Shown: piece by piece, positions 16,435-25,394 of the stretch
Layout of the letters: each line of letters starts with the position of its first letter
Position numbering within the stretch: position 1 is the first letter of the stretch
Source: Micromonospora arborensis
Lineage (GTDB): Bacteria; Actinomycetota; Actinomycetes; Mycobacteriales; Micromonosporaceae
NCBI RefSeq assembly: GCF_003205615.1
Contig: NZ_PYBV01000062.1
Coordinates: forward strand, 1-64,000
Length of the DNA stretch: 64,000 nucleotides
Reading direction: 5' to 3'
Program-made: the position numbers and the translations under genes
The notes under the pieces: model-generated
Seen by the model: the letters and a program-made list of their open reading frames with translations, nothing else
Told to the model about the DNA's origin: nothing
The model's database searches: none

Positions 16435-17295
16435 TCACTCCGCGACACCACCTGCCGAACCCATCCGATCCCGAACGAAACCTCCAAGCTCGTCGATGGC
16501 CGCCACCGCGAGCGGATGCGGCACGGCCGACTGCCAGCTGTGGGTCACCCGCGGCCAGCTGCGCAGAACAACCCCGGTGCCCAGATCCGCCAGCCGTCGC
16601 GCGAAGGCGCGCGAGTCGTCGACCAGCACCTCGTCCGCACCGACCTGTAGGAAGGTCGGCGGCAGTTTCGCCAGCTGCGCGTCCGAGGCTCGCAGCGGTG
16701 AAGCAGCCGGGTGGTCAGGGTCAGCGCCGTTCAGGTAGCAGGCTGCGGATCGGGCGGCGGCCTCCCGGCTGAAAACCGGGTCCGTCGCCGCGCACCGGTG
16801 ATAAGAATCCGCCGCCTGCGTCAGGTCCAGCCAGCCGCAGAGCACTGCCAGGCCGGCAGGCTGTGGCGACTCGGTCGTGAGCAGAGCCGCAGCAGCAAGA
16901 CCTCCGCCTGCCGACTGGCCGGACACGACAATCCGGTCCCGGGACGAGAATGCGTCGTACACGGCGACGGCGTCCTCGACCGCCGCCGGGAACGGATCCT
17001 CGGGCGCCAGCCGGTACGACGGCAGAGCCACCCGCACGCCTGCCCGGTGGGCCAGCTGGGCCGCGAACCCGACGGCCCCCTCCGGCGAACCTGCGCGATA
17101 GCCGCCACCGAAGAAATGCAGCACGGTACCCCGAACCGGTCCGGTGTCCGGCCGCACCACCAGCGTCCGGCGGCCGGCGACGACTTCCTCTTCGACCGTG
17201 GTCCCCGGCCGCGGCACGATCCGGCGGGCCAGCTCGTCGAGCGCCCGCCGGGTATCAAGGATGTGTTCCCTCGTCAGAGGTGGAGGGAGGTTCAC
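16435..17295 (-). CDS. Alpha/beta hydrolase, hormone-sensitive-lipase type
   Basis: The 286-residue serine hydrolase has the HSL oxyanion-hole region LHFFGGGYRAGS (the usual HGGG replaced by FGGG), the nucleophile elbow VVSGQSAGGGLAAA, the acidic member in VGADEVLVDDSR and the His in RVTHSWQSAVPHP. The GTG at 17295 is chosen because GTGA overlaps the LLM gene stop, giving a start just before LTREHILDTRRAL. An ester or lactone substrate is expected. Within its operon it follows MFS, acyltransferase and LLM genes, suggesting deacylation of the same small molecule. Confidence 0.82.
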   Translation of the reverse strand: MNLPPPLTREHILDTRRALDELARRIVPRPGTTVEEEVVAGRRTLVVRPDTGPVRGTVLHFFGGGYRAGSPEGAVGFAAQLAHRAGVRVALPSYRLAPEDPFPAAVEDAVAVYDAFSSRDRIVVSGQSAGGGLAAAALLTTESPQPAGLAVLCGWLDLTQAADSYHRCAATDPVFSREAAARSAACYLNGADPDHPAASPLRASDAQLAKLPPTFLQVGADEVLVDDSRAFARRLADLGTGVVLRSWPRVTHSWQSAVPHPLAVAAIDELGGFVRDRMGSAGGVAE

Positions 17296-18266
17296 GGGTG
17301 CAGATCGGCGAGTACCCGCGGCAGGTTCTGCGGCCGACGAGCCAGCTCCGGCGTGCCGGCGACATACAGAACGATCCGCGTGACGCCCGGCTGCAGATAG
17401 CGGGTGATCCGCTCCACACACCGGGCGGGGTCACCATGGATCCAGAGTTCGTCGACGATGTGATCGGGGATCGCCGCACCCGCACCGATCCGGTCGCCCG
17501 CGTCGGCCGCCCGCTTCGACACAGCGAGCTCGTCACCACGACCCAGCCAGCTGTGAAAGGCGTGGTACGGCGTCTGGTTGAGGATCCACCCGAGGAAACC
17601 GCGACCGGCAGCCCGCGCATGGTCGGCGTCACCGGTCGGGCAGACGAACAGCTTGACCACGGTCTCTCGACCCGGCAGCAACGACTGCACCGGCTCGAGC
17701 ACCCGCGGCAGATCCGCAGCCGCGAGGAGATTCAGCACCACGCCGTCCGCGTCCTCGTAGCCGACCCGGACCATCTTCGGCCGCAGCGCTCCCACCAGCA
17801 CCCGCGGCCGCTGTTCCGGCTTCGCGTCAAGCCGGAACCCCTGCACTGAGAACGTCTCGTAGTCCGCCGAGACGACCTCACCGGCCAGCGCCCGGCGCAG
17901 GAACCGCACCGTGTCACGAACGCGCGCGAGCGGCTGCCCGAACGGTACGCCGTTCAGCGCGGTGACATGCGCCGGCACCGATGAGCCGACGCCCAGCAAC
18001 ACTTCACCGCTGGTCAACTCCGCCAGCGCTCCGACCGTCTGCGCCAGTACGCCGGGACCGCGCGTACCGACTGGCACGACGCCCGTGCCGAGCGACAACC
18101 GCGGCTGCCAGGCGGCCGCCGCAGTCAGCGGGGTGAAGGCATCAGTGCCACCGCCTTCCCCGGTCCAGACATCGGTGTAGCCGAGATCCGGCAACGCCTG
18201 GATCAGCTCACGGGCCGCGGTCAGCGGCAGCCCGCTCAGTGGCAGGTTCACACCCCAGCTCGTCAT
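17292..18266 (-). CDS. LLM class flavin-dependent oxidoreductase
   Basis: The 324-residue luciferase-like enzyme starts MTSWGVNLPLSGLPLTAARE. It has DLGYTDVWTGEGGGTDAFTP, the LSLGTGVVPVGTRGPGVLAQ strand and LAELTSGEVLLGVGSSVP, typical of F420- or FMN-dependent members such as F420-dependent glucose-6-phosphate-dehydrogenase relatives. Conserved GYEDADGVVLNLL marks the barrel C-terminus. Cofactor choice between F420 and FMN cannot be settled by eye. The start overlaps the acyltransferase stop by 4 bp and its stop is shared with the downstream hydrolase start, so all three are coupled. Confidence 0.82.
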   Translation of the reverse strand: MTSWGVNLPLSGLPLTAARELIQALPDLGYTDVWTGEGGGTDAFTPLTAAAAWQPRLSLGTGVVPVGTRGPGVLAQTVGALAELTSGEVLLGVGSSVPAHVTALNGVPFGQPLARVRDTVRFLRRALAGEVVSADYETFSVQGFRLDAKPEQRPRVLVGALRPKMVRVGYEDADGVVLNLLAAADLPRVLEPVQSLLPGRETVVKLFVCPTGDADHARAAGRGFLGWILNQTPYHAFHSWLGRGDELAVSKRAADAGDRIGAGAAIPDHIVDELWIHGDPARCVERITRYLQPGVTRIVLYVAGTPELARRPQNLPRVLADLHP

Positions 18267-19447
18267 GCTCGAACCAGCCCGCGTAGCCGCCGTACGGGAC
18301 GCTCGACCAGGACGAACGAAGCCGCCGCGATGGCGACCGTGAACACCACGGTAACGGGGAACAGAATCCAGAACTGCGCGTGCCCGGCGGTCTGGCCGGT
18401 GATCCGTAGCCAGGCCTCAACGACGACCATGTGCCAGAGGAACAGCCCGTACGAGATCCGGCCGAGCGCACTCGGAATGCGGCCGGCGAGCAGTTTCGCC
18501 GGACCGTGGTCAGCGCGGAAGAGTAGCGGCAGGACCAGAGTGACCGCGATCACAAGGTAGAGCACGTGCTCCAGCAATGCCTCGACCACCGTCGGATAGC
18601 GCGCGGTCGTGCCGGTCAATGGCGTCGACACGGCGACGTACGCTACGAGCGCGACTCCCCAGCTCAGCCAAGGGCGTCGGCCGATGAGGACGGCAAGCCC
18701 AGGCGGCTCCGCTACTCGCGCCAGATGCGCGGACCAGGCGGCGAGCGCGATACCAGCGGCGAAGTAGCCCAGGTACTCCGGCAGCCAGAGCGCGAGCTTC
18801 GGGTACGGGCCCGCCGACGGCACATGCGTCAGGACCACCGTGCCCAGGTTGATGATCTCGAGTACCGCGAAGGCCAGCAGAATGCGGGCCGGTTGCACCA
18901 CCAACCGGTGCAGAACGACGGCAAGCAACGGCAGCACGGCGTAGAACGCGACCTCGGTGGCCAGGCTCCAGGTCTGCGTGATCCCGAGCGGTATCCCCGT
19001 GTCCGAGTAGATATGCGTGAGCGTCAACGTCTGCACGACAGGCCACAGCGAGCCGTGCGTGCTCGAGGCAAAGGCGATCAGCGCGACGATCGCCACCAGC
19101 CAGTACGCCGGAAGAATCCGGAGCGCCCGGTGCCACAGATACACCCGCGCCGACGGAGGCGGCCTGTTGTCCAGCGCGGCGTCAGCCCACGGCCGGTACA
19201 GCAGCAGACCGGACAGCACGAAGAAGATCGGCACTCCGACCGTGAACCGGGACAACACCGGTCCGAGCGGGCCGCCGGTCCCGATCCCGAGCCAACTGGA
19301 CGCAACCTGGCCCGTGTAGATACCAACGTGCAAGGCGATCACGAGCAGGGCAGCCACCGCCCGAAGTCCATCCAAGGCCGGGGCATATCTCCGGCTGGGA
19401 TCGATCGGTACGACGACTCTCGCCACCGGCGCCTCAGACGTAACCAT
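18263..19447 (-). CDS. Membrane acyltransferase, family 3 (OafA-like)
   Basis: The 394-residue integral membrane protein has about ten hydrophobic helices. It shows the acyltransferase-3 pattern: YAPALDGLRAVAALLVIALH with the conserved Arg and His, FFVLSGLLLYRPW, LWHRALRILPAYWLV and a C-terminal GRISYGLFLWHMVVVE. Such enzymes O-acylate sugars, glycans or secondary metabolites at the membrane. It overlaps the MFS gene by 14 bp and the LLM gene by 4 bp, so its acceptor is probably the cluster's own product or substrate rather than a cell-wall glycan, but this is inference. Confidence 0.85.
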   Translation of the reverse strand: MVTSEAPVARVVVPIDPSRRYAPALDGLRAVAALLVIALHVGIYTGQVASSWLGIGTGGPLGPVLSRFTVGVPIFFVLSGLLLYRPWADAALDNRPPPSARVYLWHRALRILPAYWLVAIVALIAFASSTHGSLWPVVQTLTLTHIYSDTGIPLGITQTWSLATEVAFYAVLPLLAVVLHRLVVQPARILLAFAVLEIINLGTVVLTHVPSAGPYPKLALWLPEYLGYFAAGIALAAWSAHLARVAEPPGLAVLIGRRPWLSWGVALVAYVAVSTPLTGTTARYPTVVEALLEHVLYLVIAVTLVLPLLFRADHGPAKLLAGRIPSALGRISYGLFLWHMVVVEAWLRITGQTAGHAQFWILFPVTVVFTVAIAAASFVLVERPVRRLRGLVRA

Positions 19448-20699
19448 GGTCCACCTCCCCGGTCGCCCGGCCAGGAGCCTCAGACGAAGCCGCCGCCTGC
19501 CGTGTGACCGCGGTCAGCAACGGCAGCGACAGCACCGCGGCGATCAGAGCCAAACCGCCGCCGACAACCGCGACACCGACATCGACATGCGGGAACAGCC
19601 CGACCAGCGCGACGCCACCCGCGGCTCCGGCGTACAGGACTGCGCTGTTCCACGAACTCGACGTCGCACCGAGTGCGGGCCGCAGATTGAGCAGCAGAGT
19701 CTGGACATTGGAGCCGAAGGCACCACTGGCCACGAACCAGATGACGATGGCGGCCGCGGCGACGACCAGCGGTGCGCCGAAGGCAGCCACAACCGCGGCC
19801 ACGCCGAGCAGCACCGACCAGATCGGGATCCAGAACGTGTCCTGCCTGCCGTTGGCGCGGGTCTTGTCGCCGATCCGGCCTGCCAGCAGCGCACCGACTG
19901 CACCGCCGATACCGACCAGAACCCCGATCAGGCCGAGCTCACCGACCGAGAGCCCGAACCGGTCGTGCAGCACCACACCGAGGAAGGTGTAGGCGCCCAG
20001 GTTCGCGGCTTGCAGGAAGAGCACCACGATGAGGGCCTGCCGCAACAACGTGTCCGACCAGACCGAGAACACCGAGCCCAGGTTGAGAGTCGCGCCCCGC
20101 GGCTTGCTCCCCCGGGTCTCGCGGTACACCAACGGCACCGTGATCACCGAGGCGGCAGCGATCACCCAGAACGCGACCCGCCAGCCCGAGACATCCGCAA
20201 CCAACCCGGCGATCGGGATCCCGAGAACCTGACCGGCCGAGAACAACGCCAACCCGACACCGATCGCTCGACCGACCAGTCGTTCCGGCACGCTCTCCGC
20301 GATGTGCGCCCAGATCGAAGGCCCGGCCAGTCCGGCGCCGAGGGCACCGATCACCCGCGCCAGGATCAGCACCTCCAGGTTGCCGGCCAACGCGGCCAGC
20401 ACGTTGCCGAGCAGGAACAGCACCGCACCCGCGACGATCGTCGGCTGCCGGCCGAACCGGTCGGACACCGCACCCAGGAACGGCGCGGTGATCGCATAGA
20501 CGAGCGTGTACGCCGTCACGGTGATCGCGGCCGCGGTCTCGGAGACCTGGATGGACTCGGCGATCGTCGGCAGCAGCGGGGACACCAGGAACGTCTCGGT
20601 CCCGATCAGGAAGACGACCAGGTAGATACCGGCGAAGGACCGCCAGGGCACCCGATCCGGCGCGCCGGCGGGCTTGACCTGGGCATGATCGATGGACAC
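19434..20699 (-). CDS. MFS transporter (DHA1-type drug/metabolite exporter)
   Basis: The 421-residue protein has about twelve hydrophobic segments. The MFS motif A appears as GAVSDRFGRQPTIVAGAVL in the loop between helices 2 and 3, with a second-half counterpart AGRIGDKTRANGRQ. The N-terminal half (SPLLPTIAESIQVSETAAA) resembles the AraJ/Bmr group that exports sugars, drugs or amino acids. It heads the reverse operon (MFS, acyltransferase, LLM, hydrolase) and is likely the exporter or self-protection pump for the compound handled there. Confidence 0.87.
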   Translation of the reverse strand: MSIDHAQVKPAGAPDRVPWRSFAGIYLVVFLIGTETFLVSPLLPTIAESIQVSETAAAITVTAYTLVYAITAPFLGAVSDRFGRQPTIVAGAVLFLLGNVLAALAGNLEVLILARVIGALGAGLAGPSIWAHIAESVPERLVGRAIGVGLALFSAGQVLGIPIAGLVADVSGWRVAFWVIAAASVITVPLVYRETRGSKPRGATLNLGSVFSVWSDTLLRQALIVVLFLQAANLGAYTFLGVVLHDRFGLSVGELGLIGVLVGIGGAVGALLAGRIGDKTRANGRQDTFWIPIWSVLLGVAAVVAAFGAPLVVAAAAIVIWFVASGAFGSNVQTLLLNLRPALGATSSSWNSAVLYAGAAGGVALVGLFPHVDVGVAVVGGGLALIAAVLSLPLLTAVTRQAAASSEAPGRATGEVDHGYV

Positions 20700-20777
20700 G
20701 CCGTTCCTTTCGTCAGGCGGGGAAGACTGTGATGTGTCGATCGTGATGCTCCTGACCAGGGCTAGCCAGAACCCGGC

Positions 20778-21872
20778 TTATGCAGATACCCGCGCTATCA
20801 GGCTGGGCACCATCCCGAGATGGTCCAGGAACCGCTCGGCGAAGAGGTGGTGGCCCGCGGGCCCGGGGTGCAGTCGTTCGATCGACAGCGGCTCGAGCAT
20901 CAGCTCGGCGTCAGACGGGCCGAAGATCTTCAGCCCGTCCAGGTAGTGCACATGCAGGTCCCCCGCTGCTCGCAGCAGCTCGACGGCCCGGGCGGTGCGG
21001 GCCCGGCAGTCCTCGATCGTCAGGCCCGACGGCCCGGCCACACTCTCGCGATCGGGAGCATAGATCGTCGACATCATCATCAGTGGAGTCACGGGATGGC
21101 GTTCGCGCACCGTCCGGACGAAGCCGATCACCGCGGCAGTGAAGGTCTCCGGACCCAGGCTGCCCAAGGCCTGACTGTTGATACCGACACAGGCGGTCAG
21201 GACCTCGGCGGGCAGATCACGCATCAGCCGGGCCGTCATCGGTTGCATATGGCAAGCAGCGCCCAGCGCGAGCGATGTCAGATCCCAGCCCGCGGACTCC
21301 GCGACCAACGCATGCCAGGCAGTGCTCGGACTCGCCGCACCACGCCCTTGGGAGATCGAGCTGCCGTAGTGCACCCACCGAGGCCGTCGCCGCTCGTCCG
21401 GCTGCCACCGGGTCTCGACCTCCAGCAGACGCAACCGAAACTGGTTGTACGTCGGCAACCACAGCTCGACCAGCCGATCACGTCGCTGACCCCCGAGCGG
21501 AACCTCGAACTCCTGGTCCCCGCCGTCCGCGCGGAGCCGGACCGTCCTCAGCAGCCGCCCGTCGACACGTACGTCCAGCCGAGGCCGCTCCTGCGGGCCA
21601 TTGAGCACTGGCGCCGGATCGGCCTGATACCGGCACCGCAACCAACGGCTGTCGGACCGGAGGCTGATCCGGACCCCCGACGGCATCGCGGCCCGCCCGA
21701 CCCCACCTTCCGGCAGATGCAGCTCAGCTTCCTCATAAGGCACTCGCCACGGCGCCCACCACAACGGCCGCCCATCGGGACCGGGCGGACCCGGCTGAAC
21801 GGACACGGCGCCCCGGAACAGGACCGACGGATCCCCCACCGCGACACCCCGGGCGAGAGTTGACGCAGACAT
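20778..21872 (-). CDS. SGNH/GDSL hydrolase, SsfX3-like
   Basis: The 364-residue protein has two parts. Residues about 1-165 form a beta-rich N-terminal domain (LWLPTYNQFRLRLLEVE). Residues about 170-364 form the SGNH domain with block I WVHYGSSISQGRGAASPS (catalytic Ser), block II LGAACHMQPMTARL, block III TACVGINSQALG and block V IERLHPGPAGHHLFAE (Asp replaced, His present). This layout matches SsfX3, an acyltransferase of tetracycline SF2575 assembly, and related hydrolases. No signal peptide is seen. It lies 78 bp upstream of the MFS operon on the same strand and may be co-expressed with it. Confidence 0.75.
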   Translation of the reverse strand: MSASTLARGVAVGDPSVLFRGAVSVQPGPPGPDGRPLWWAPWRVPYEEAELHLPEGGVGRAAMPSGVRISLRSDSRWLRCRYQADPAPVLNGPQERPRLDVRVDGRLLRTVRLRADGGDQEFEVPLGGQRRDRLVELWLPTYNQFRLRLLEVETRWQPDERRRPRWVHYGSSISQGRGAASPSTAWHALVAESAGWDLTSLALGAACHMQPMTARLMRDLPAEVLTACVGINSQALGSLGPETFTAAVIGFVRTVRERHPVTPLMMMSTIYAPDRESVAGPSGLTIEDCRARTARAVELLRAAGDLHVHYLDGLKIFGPSDAELMLEPLSIERLHPGPAGHHLFAERFLDHLGMVPSLIARVSA

Positions 21873-22019
21873 ACCTGAATCGTCAGCGGCCCCGTCGGCC
21901 TTAGCCAGTCCCCCGAGATGCAGTGACCAGAACTATCACCGTAGGGGTCTGCCGCGCCAGTGGGCGATCCGTCCTCGCATCGCCGTGATCTGTCCGGGAT
22001 CGGCGTCGTAGGCGGCGAA
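21873..22019. other. Junction segment upstream of the broken binding-protein gene
   Basis: No intact gene is present. On the minus strand a short open reading ending at 21936 (RFAAYDADPGQITAMRGRI) reads like a protein C-terminus without its beginning, so this may be the break point where unrelated sequences were joined. No family was recognised. Confidence 0.3.
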
Positions 22020-22828
22020 TCGGCGGCCCGGGTACCGCTGCAGCAGGCCGAACAGATCGGCGAGTATCCGCCGGTCGGTGCGGCTGTCGCAGGCTTCCCG
22101 CCGCTGGCCTTCACCGCCACCGACAACAAGACCCTGATCGGAAGTGAACCCGACATCGCGGTCGCCGTTGCCGGAATTCTCGGCCTGCAACCGCAGCTGA
22201 GAACACCTCCTGGGAGAACCTGTTCGTCGGTCTGGACAGCGGTAAGTACGCCGTTGGGGCGCCCAACATCACGGTCACCGAGGAACGCAAGCAGAAGTAC
22301 GACTTCGCCACGTACCGGCTGGACAACCTCGCGTTCGAGGCGAAGGAGGGGTCGAACTGGAAGGTGGCCGGCCCGAAGGACGTCGCGGGAAAGAAGATCG
22401 CGGTCGGCTCTGGCACCAACCAGGAGAAGATCCTCGTCGAGTGGAGCGTGGAGGCCAAGCGGCAGGGTCTGGCGCCGGTAGACATCAAGTACTACCAGAC
22501 CAACCAGGCGACCTACCTGACACTGGGCTCCGGGCAGATCGATGCGTATCTCGGTCCCTACCCCGGTGTCGCCTACCATGTCGCTGTCGCTGTCGCCGGA
22601 GAGACGGGGATCATCGGGACCTACTCGGGCGCGGGAGCCGCACTGCAGGGCAAGATCGCCCTAACCACGAAAAAGGACAGCGGCCTGGTCACGGCCCTCG
22701 CTGCGGCGGTTGACGAGCTGATCCGCTCCGGCGACTACGCCAAGATCCTGGCCCGCTGGAACCTCGGCAACGAGACGACCACCAAGTCCGAGATCAACCC
22801 GCCGGGTCTGCCGATCGAGGGCAAATGA
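22020..22828 (+). pseudogene. Amino-acid-type (family 3) ABC substrate-binding protein, truncated and frameshifted
   Basis: The C-terminal two thirds of a periplasmic-type binding protein are readable: FPPLAFTATDNKTLIGSEPD, then NTSWENLFVGLDSGKYAVG, NITVTEERKQKYDFATYRL and AVGSGTNQEKILVEWS, ending GLPIEGK. The frame shifts at about 22195-22200, where one base is missing between LGLQPQL and NTSW. The N-terminal signal region before about 22020 is absent. Relatives with this exact pattern bind amino acids or cystine-like compounds. Its stop overlaps the GNAT start (ATGA), so the two were once an operon. No permease or ATPase of this class is nearby. Confidence 0.85.
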
Positions 22829-23547
22829 CCGGCACGCACACCGACGAACTTCTGGACAACCCGGTGTGGGCCGCACTGACCGGCCCACACCGGGGGATCG
22901 CCGAGATACACGGTCGGGCAGCCCGTTACCAACCGGACGTCGCCCCGTTCACCTGCGTCAGTTCCGACGACGACCCCGATGTCTGGGACGACCTCGCCGC
23001 CCTGGTCGGGCCGGGCGCGGTGGTGGCCGTGACCGGGACCGCGGAACCGCTTCCCCGTGGCTGGACGGTCGACGCCGACATCGCCGGGGTGCAGATGATC
23101 GACGTCGAGGTCGACGCGGCCGACGACCCGGAGGCGGTGCGGCTGACCGCCTCCGATCTACCGGAGATGGTCTCCCTGATCGCGCGCACCCAACCGGGGC
23201 CGTTCCTGCCCCGGACCGTCGAACTCGGCACCTATCTGGGCCTTCGACGGGACGGGGCACTTGTCGCGATGGCCGGCGAGCGGGTGCACCCGCCGGGCTG
23301 GACGGAGATCAGCGCGGTCTGCACCGCCCCTGAGGTCCGCGGTCAGGGCCTGGCAACCCGGCTGGTCCAGGCCGTCGCGGCCGGCATCCGCGCTCGGGGT
23401 GAGCGGCCCTTCCTGCACGCGGCCGCCAGCAACACCACGGCGATCCGGCTGTACGAGTCGATCGGTTTCACGCTGCGGCGCCACACCACGTTCCGCGCGG
23501 TTCGCGTACCGGATCGGCTCCCGGCGGATCGTCGGTCCACGGTCTGA
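22825..23547 (+). CDS. GNAT N-acetyltransferase (FR47-like)
   Basis: The 240-residue protein has a GNAT fold in its C-terminal half. Motif A/acetyl-CoA loop reads APEVRGQGLATRLVQAVAA, preceded by TEISAVCT and followed by LHAAASNTTAIRLYESIGF, all typical. The N-terminal half resembles the FR47-like subgroup. Coupled to a binding protein of amino-acid type, it parallels GNATs such as Bacillus SnaA/SnaB (YtmI) that acetylate S-modified cysteines before oxidation by LLM enzymes. That role is an analogy only. It ends 116 bp before the convergent ABC ATPase gene. Confidence 0.87.
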   Translation: MTGTHTDELLDNPVWAALTGPHRGIAEIHGRAARYQPDVAPFTCVSSDDDPDVWDDLAALVGPGAVVAVTGTAEPLPRGWTVDADIAGVQMIDVEVDAADDPEAVRLTASDLPEMVSLIARTQPGPFLPRTVELGTYLGLRRDGALVAMAGERVHPPGWTEISAVCTAPEVRGQGLATRLVQAVAAGIRARGERPFLHAAASNTTAIRLYESIGFTLRRHTTFRAVRVPDRLPADRRSTV

Positions 23548-23663
23548 TCGGGTCTGTCCCTGCACCTGACAGCCGCACTGCGCCAGAAACCACGGCCGGG
23601 CTGATCGACGTCGAGCGTTCGCGTCGCGTCGGCGAGGATCTTCTCCGGACCGTGGCGGTCCCC

Positions 23664-25394
23664 TCAGCTCGACGCCGTGGTGAGCTGGCGCCACGCCGCC
23701 CGCCGAAGCGCCTGTTGGGCCGGGTCGGCAACCGGTGCCGCCGCCAACAGCCGCGACGTGTACGGGTGCCGGGGCGCGCGCAGCACATCGTCCGCTGGGC
23801 CCTCCTCCACGACCCGGCCGCGGTGCAGCACCGCCACCCGGTCGGCGAGTTGCTCGACCACTGCCAGGTCATGGCTGATGAACAGGCAGGAGAAGCCGAA
23901 CTGGCTCTGTAGCGACCGGAGCAGTTCCAGGATCCGCGCCTGCACCGACACGTCCAGGGCGCTGGTGGGCTCGTCCGCGATCAACAGTGCCGGGTTCAGG
24001 GCGATGGCGCGCGCGATGGCCACCCGCTGCCGTTGCCCACCCGACATCTCGTACGGGTGGCGGCCACGCAGGCGCGACGGCAGCTCGACCGCGTCCAGCA
24101 ACTCGTTGACGCGGTGGCGTTGCGCGTCCGGGCGCAGATCGGTGTGCAGCGACAACGGCTCGGCGATGCTCGCGCCGGCCGTCCGGCGGGGGTTCAGGGA
24201 CGACGCCGGATCCTGGAAGACGATGCCGAGCTGCGAGCGGAACGTGCGCAGTTCACGGCGGGAGGCGTGCCCCACGTCGACGCCAGCGACGGTCACTGTG
24301 CCGGCAGTCACCGGTACGAGGCCGGCAATCGCCCGGCCGAGGGTCGACTTGCCGGAGCCTGATTCGCCGACCAGGGCTACCAGTTCACCCTGGCCGATGT
24401 GTAACGAGACGCCGTCCACGGCCCGGACCGGCCGGCCGCGCCGCCTTCCCGGGTAGTCGACGACGACGTTGCGGAGAAGTACGACGGGCGTCGTACCGGC
24501 CGACGTGTCGAGCGGTCGCGGCTCGTGCGCCGGCGGCGTCGCCGGTTCCGGCTCGGCGAGCCGCAGCTCCGGCAACGTGGGTACGGCGTGCAGCAACGCC
24601 CGGGTGTACTCGTGCCGCGGCGCGGCGAAGAGTTGGGCGGCGGGCGCCTGCTCGACGACCTGACCGTCGCGCAGCACCACCACGTCGTCGGCGACGTCGG
24701 CCACCACGCCCATGTCGTGGGTGATGAGGAGGACGGCCATGTCGAGTCGGGTGCGCAGGTCGCGGAGCAGGTCGAGGATGCCGGCCTGGACAGTCACGTC
24801 CAGCGCGGTGGTCGGCTCGTCCGCGATGAGCAGGACCGGGTCACAACTGATGGCCATCGCGATCATTGCTCGCTGGAGTTGACCCCCGGACAGTTCGTGC
24901 GGGTACGACCGCGCCACCCGCGCGGGGTCGTCCAGACCGACGGTGGCGAGCAACTCCAGAAGCCGGGCGGTGGCCGCGGAGCGGCTCACCGGGCGGTGCG
25001 CCCGGATCGCCTCGGCGACCTGGTCACCGATGGTGAAGACCGGGTTGAGCGCGGCCATCGGCTCCTGGAAGATCGTGCCGATCCGGCCGCCGCGCACCTC
25101 CCGCAGCAGGCTCGGCTCGGCACCGATCAGCTCGGCGCCGTCGAGGGTGATGCTGCCGCTGACCCGCGCGGTGGCGGGGAGCAGGCCCAGGGCGGCCATC
25201 GCGGTGACGCTCTTGCCCGAGCCTGATTCGCCGACCAGGGCGAGGACCTGGCCGCCGTGCAGCTCGAACGACGCGTTGCGGACCGCGGGGTGCGTGTCGC
25301 CATCCACCTCGAATTCCACGGCCAGCCCGGCCACCGCGAGCAGCGGCGACCGGGTGGCCTTCGTGAGGTGTGGCTCCGTGGGGGACACCGTCAT
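23664..25394 (-). CDS. Fused dual ABC ATPase of importer 2 (DppD-DppF type)
   Basis: The 576-residue protein has two complete nucleotide-binding domains. Domain 1: GESGSGKSVT, LSGGQLQRAMIAMAI, LLIADEPTTALD, followed by the family extension PRHEYTRALLHAVPTLPEL. Domain 2: GESGSGKSTLG, MSGGQRQRVAIARAI, LLIADEPTSALD and RHPYTSRLLAAAPV. The order of genes (permease C, permease B, binding protein, ATPase) on the reverse strand differs from importer 1. The ATG at 25394 overlaps the binding-protein stop by ATGA. Only modest similarity to the ATPase at 6560 suggests independent acquisition rather than duplication. Confidence 0.92.
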   Translation of the reverse strand: MTVSPTEPHLTKATRSPLLAVAGLAVEFEVDGDTHPAVRNASFELHGGQVLALVGESGSGKSVTAMAALGLLPATARVSGSITLDGAELIGAEPSLLREVRGGRIGTIFQEPMAALNPVFTIGDQVAEAIRAHRPVSRSAATARLLELLATVGLDDPARVARSYPHELSGGQLQRAMIAMAISCDPVLLIADEPTTALDVTVQAGILDLLRDLRTRLDMAVLLITHDMGVVADVADDVVVLRDGQVVEQAPAAQLFAAPRHEYTRALLHAVPTLPELRLAEPEPATPPAHEPRPLDTSAGTTPVVLLRNVVVDYPGRRRGRPVRAVDGVSLHIGQGELVALVGESGSGKSTLGRAIAGLVPVTAGTVTVAGVDVGHASRRELRTFRSQLGIVFQDPASSLNPRRTAGASIAEPLSLHTDLRPDAQRHRVNELLDAVELPSRLRGRHPYEMSGGQRQRVAIARAIALNPALLIADEPTSALDVSVQARILELLRSLQSQFGFSCLFISHDLAVVEQLADRVAVLHRGRVVEEGPADDVLRAPRHPYTSRLLAAAPVADPAQQALRRAAWRQLTTASS

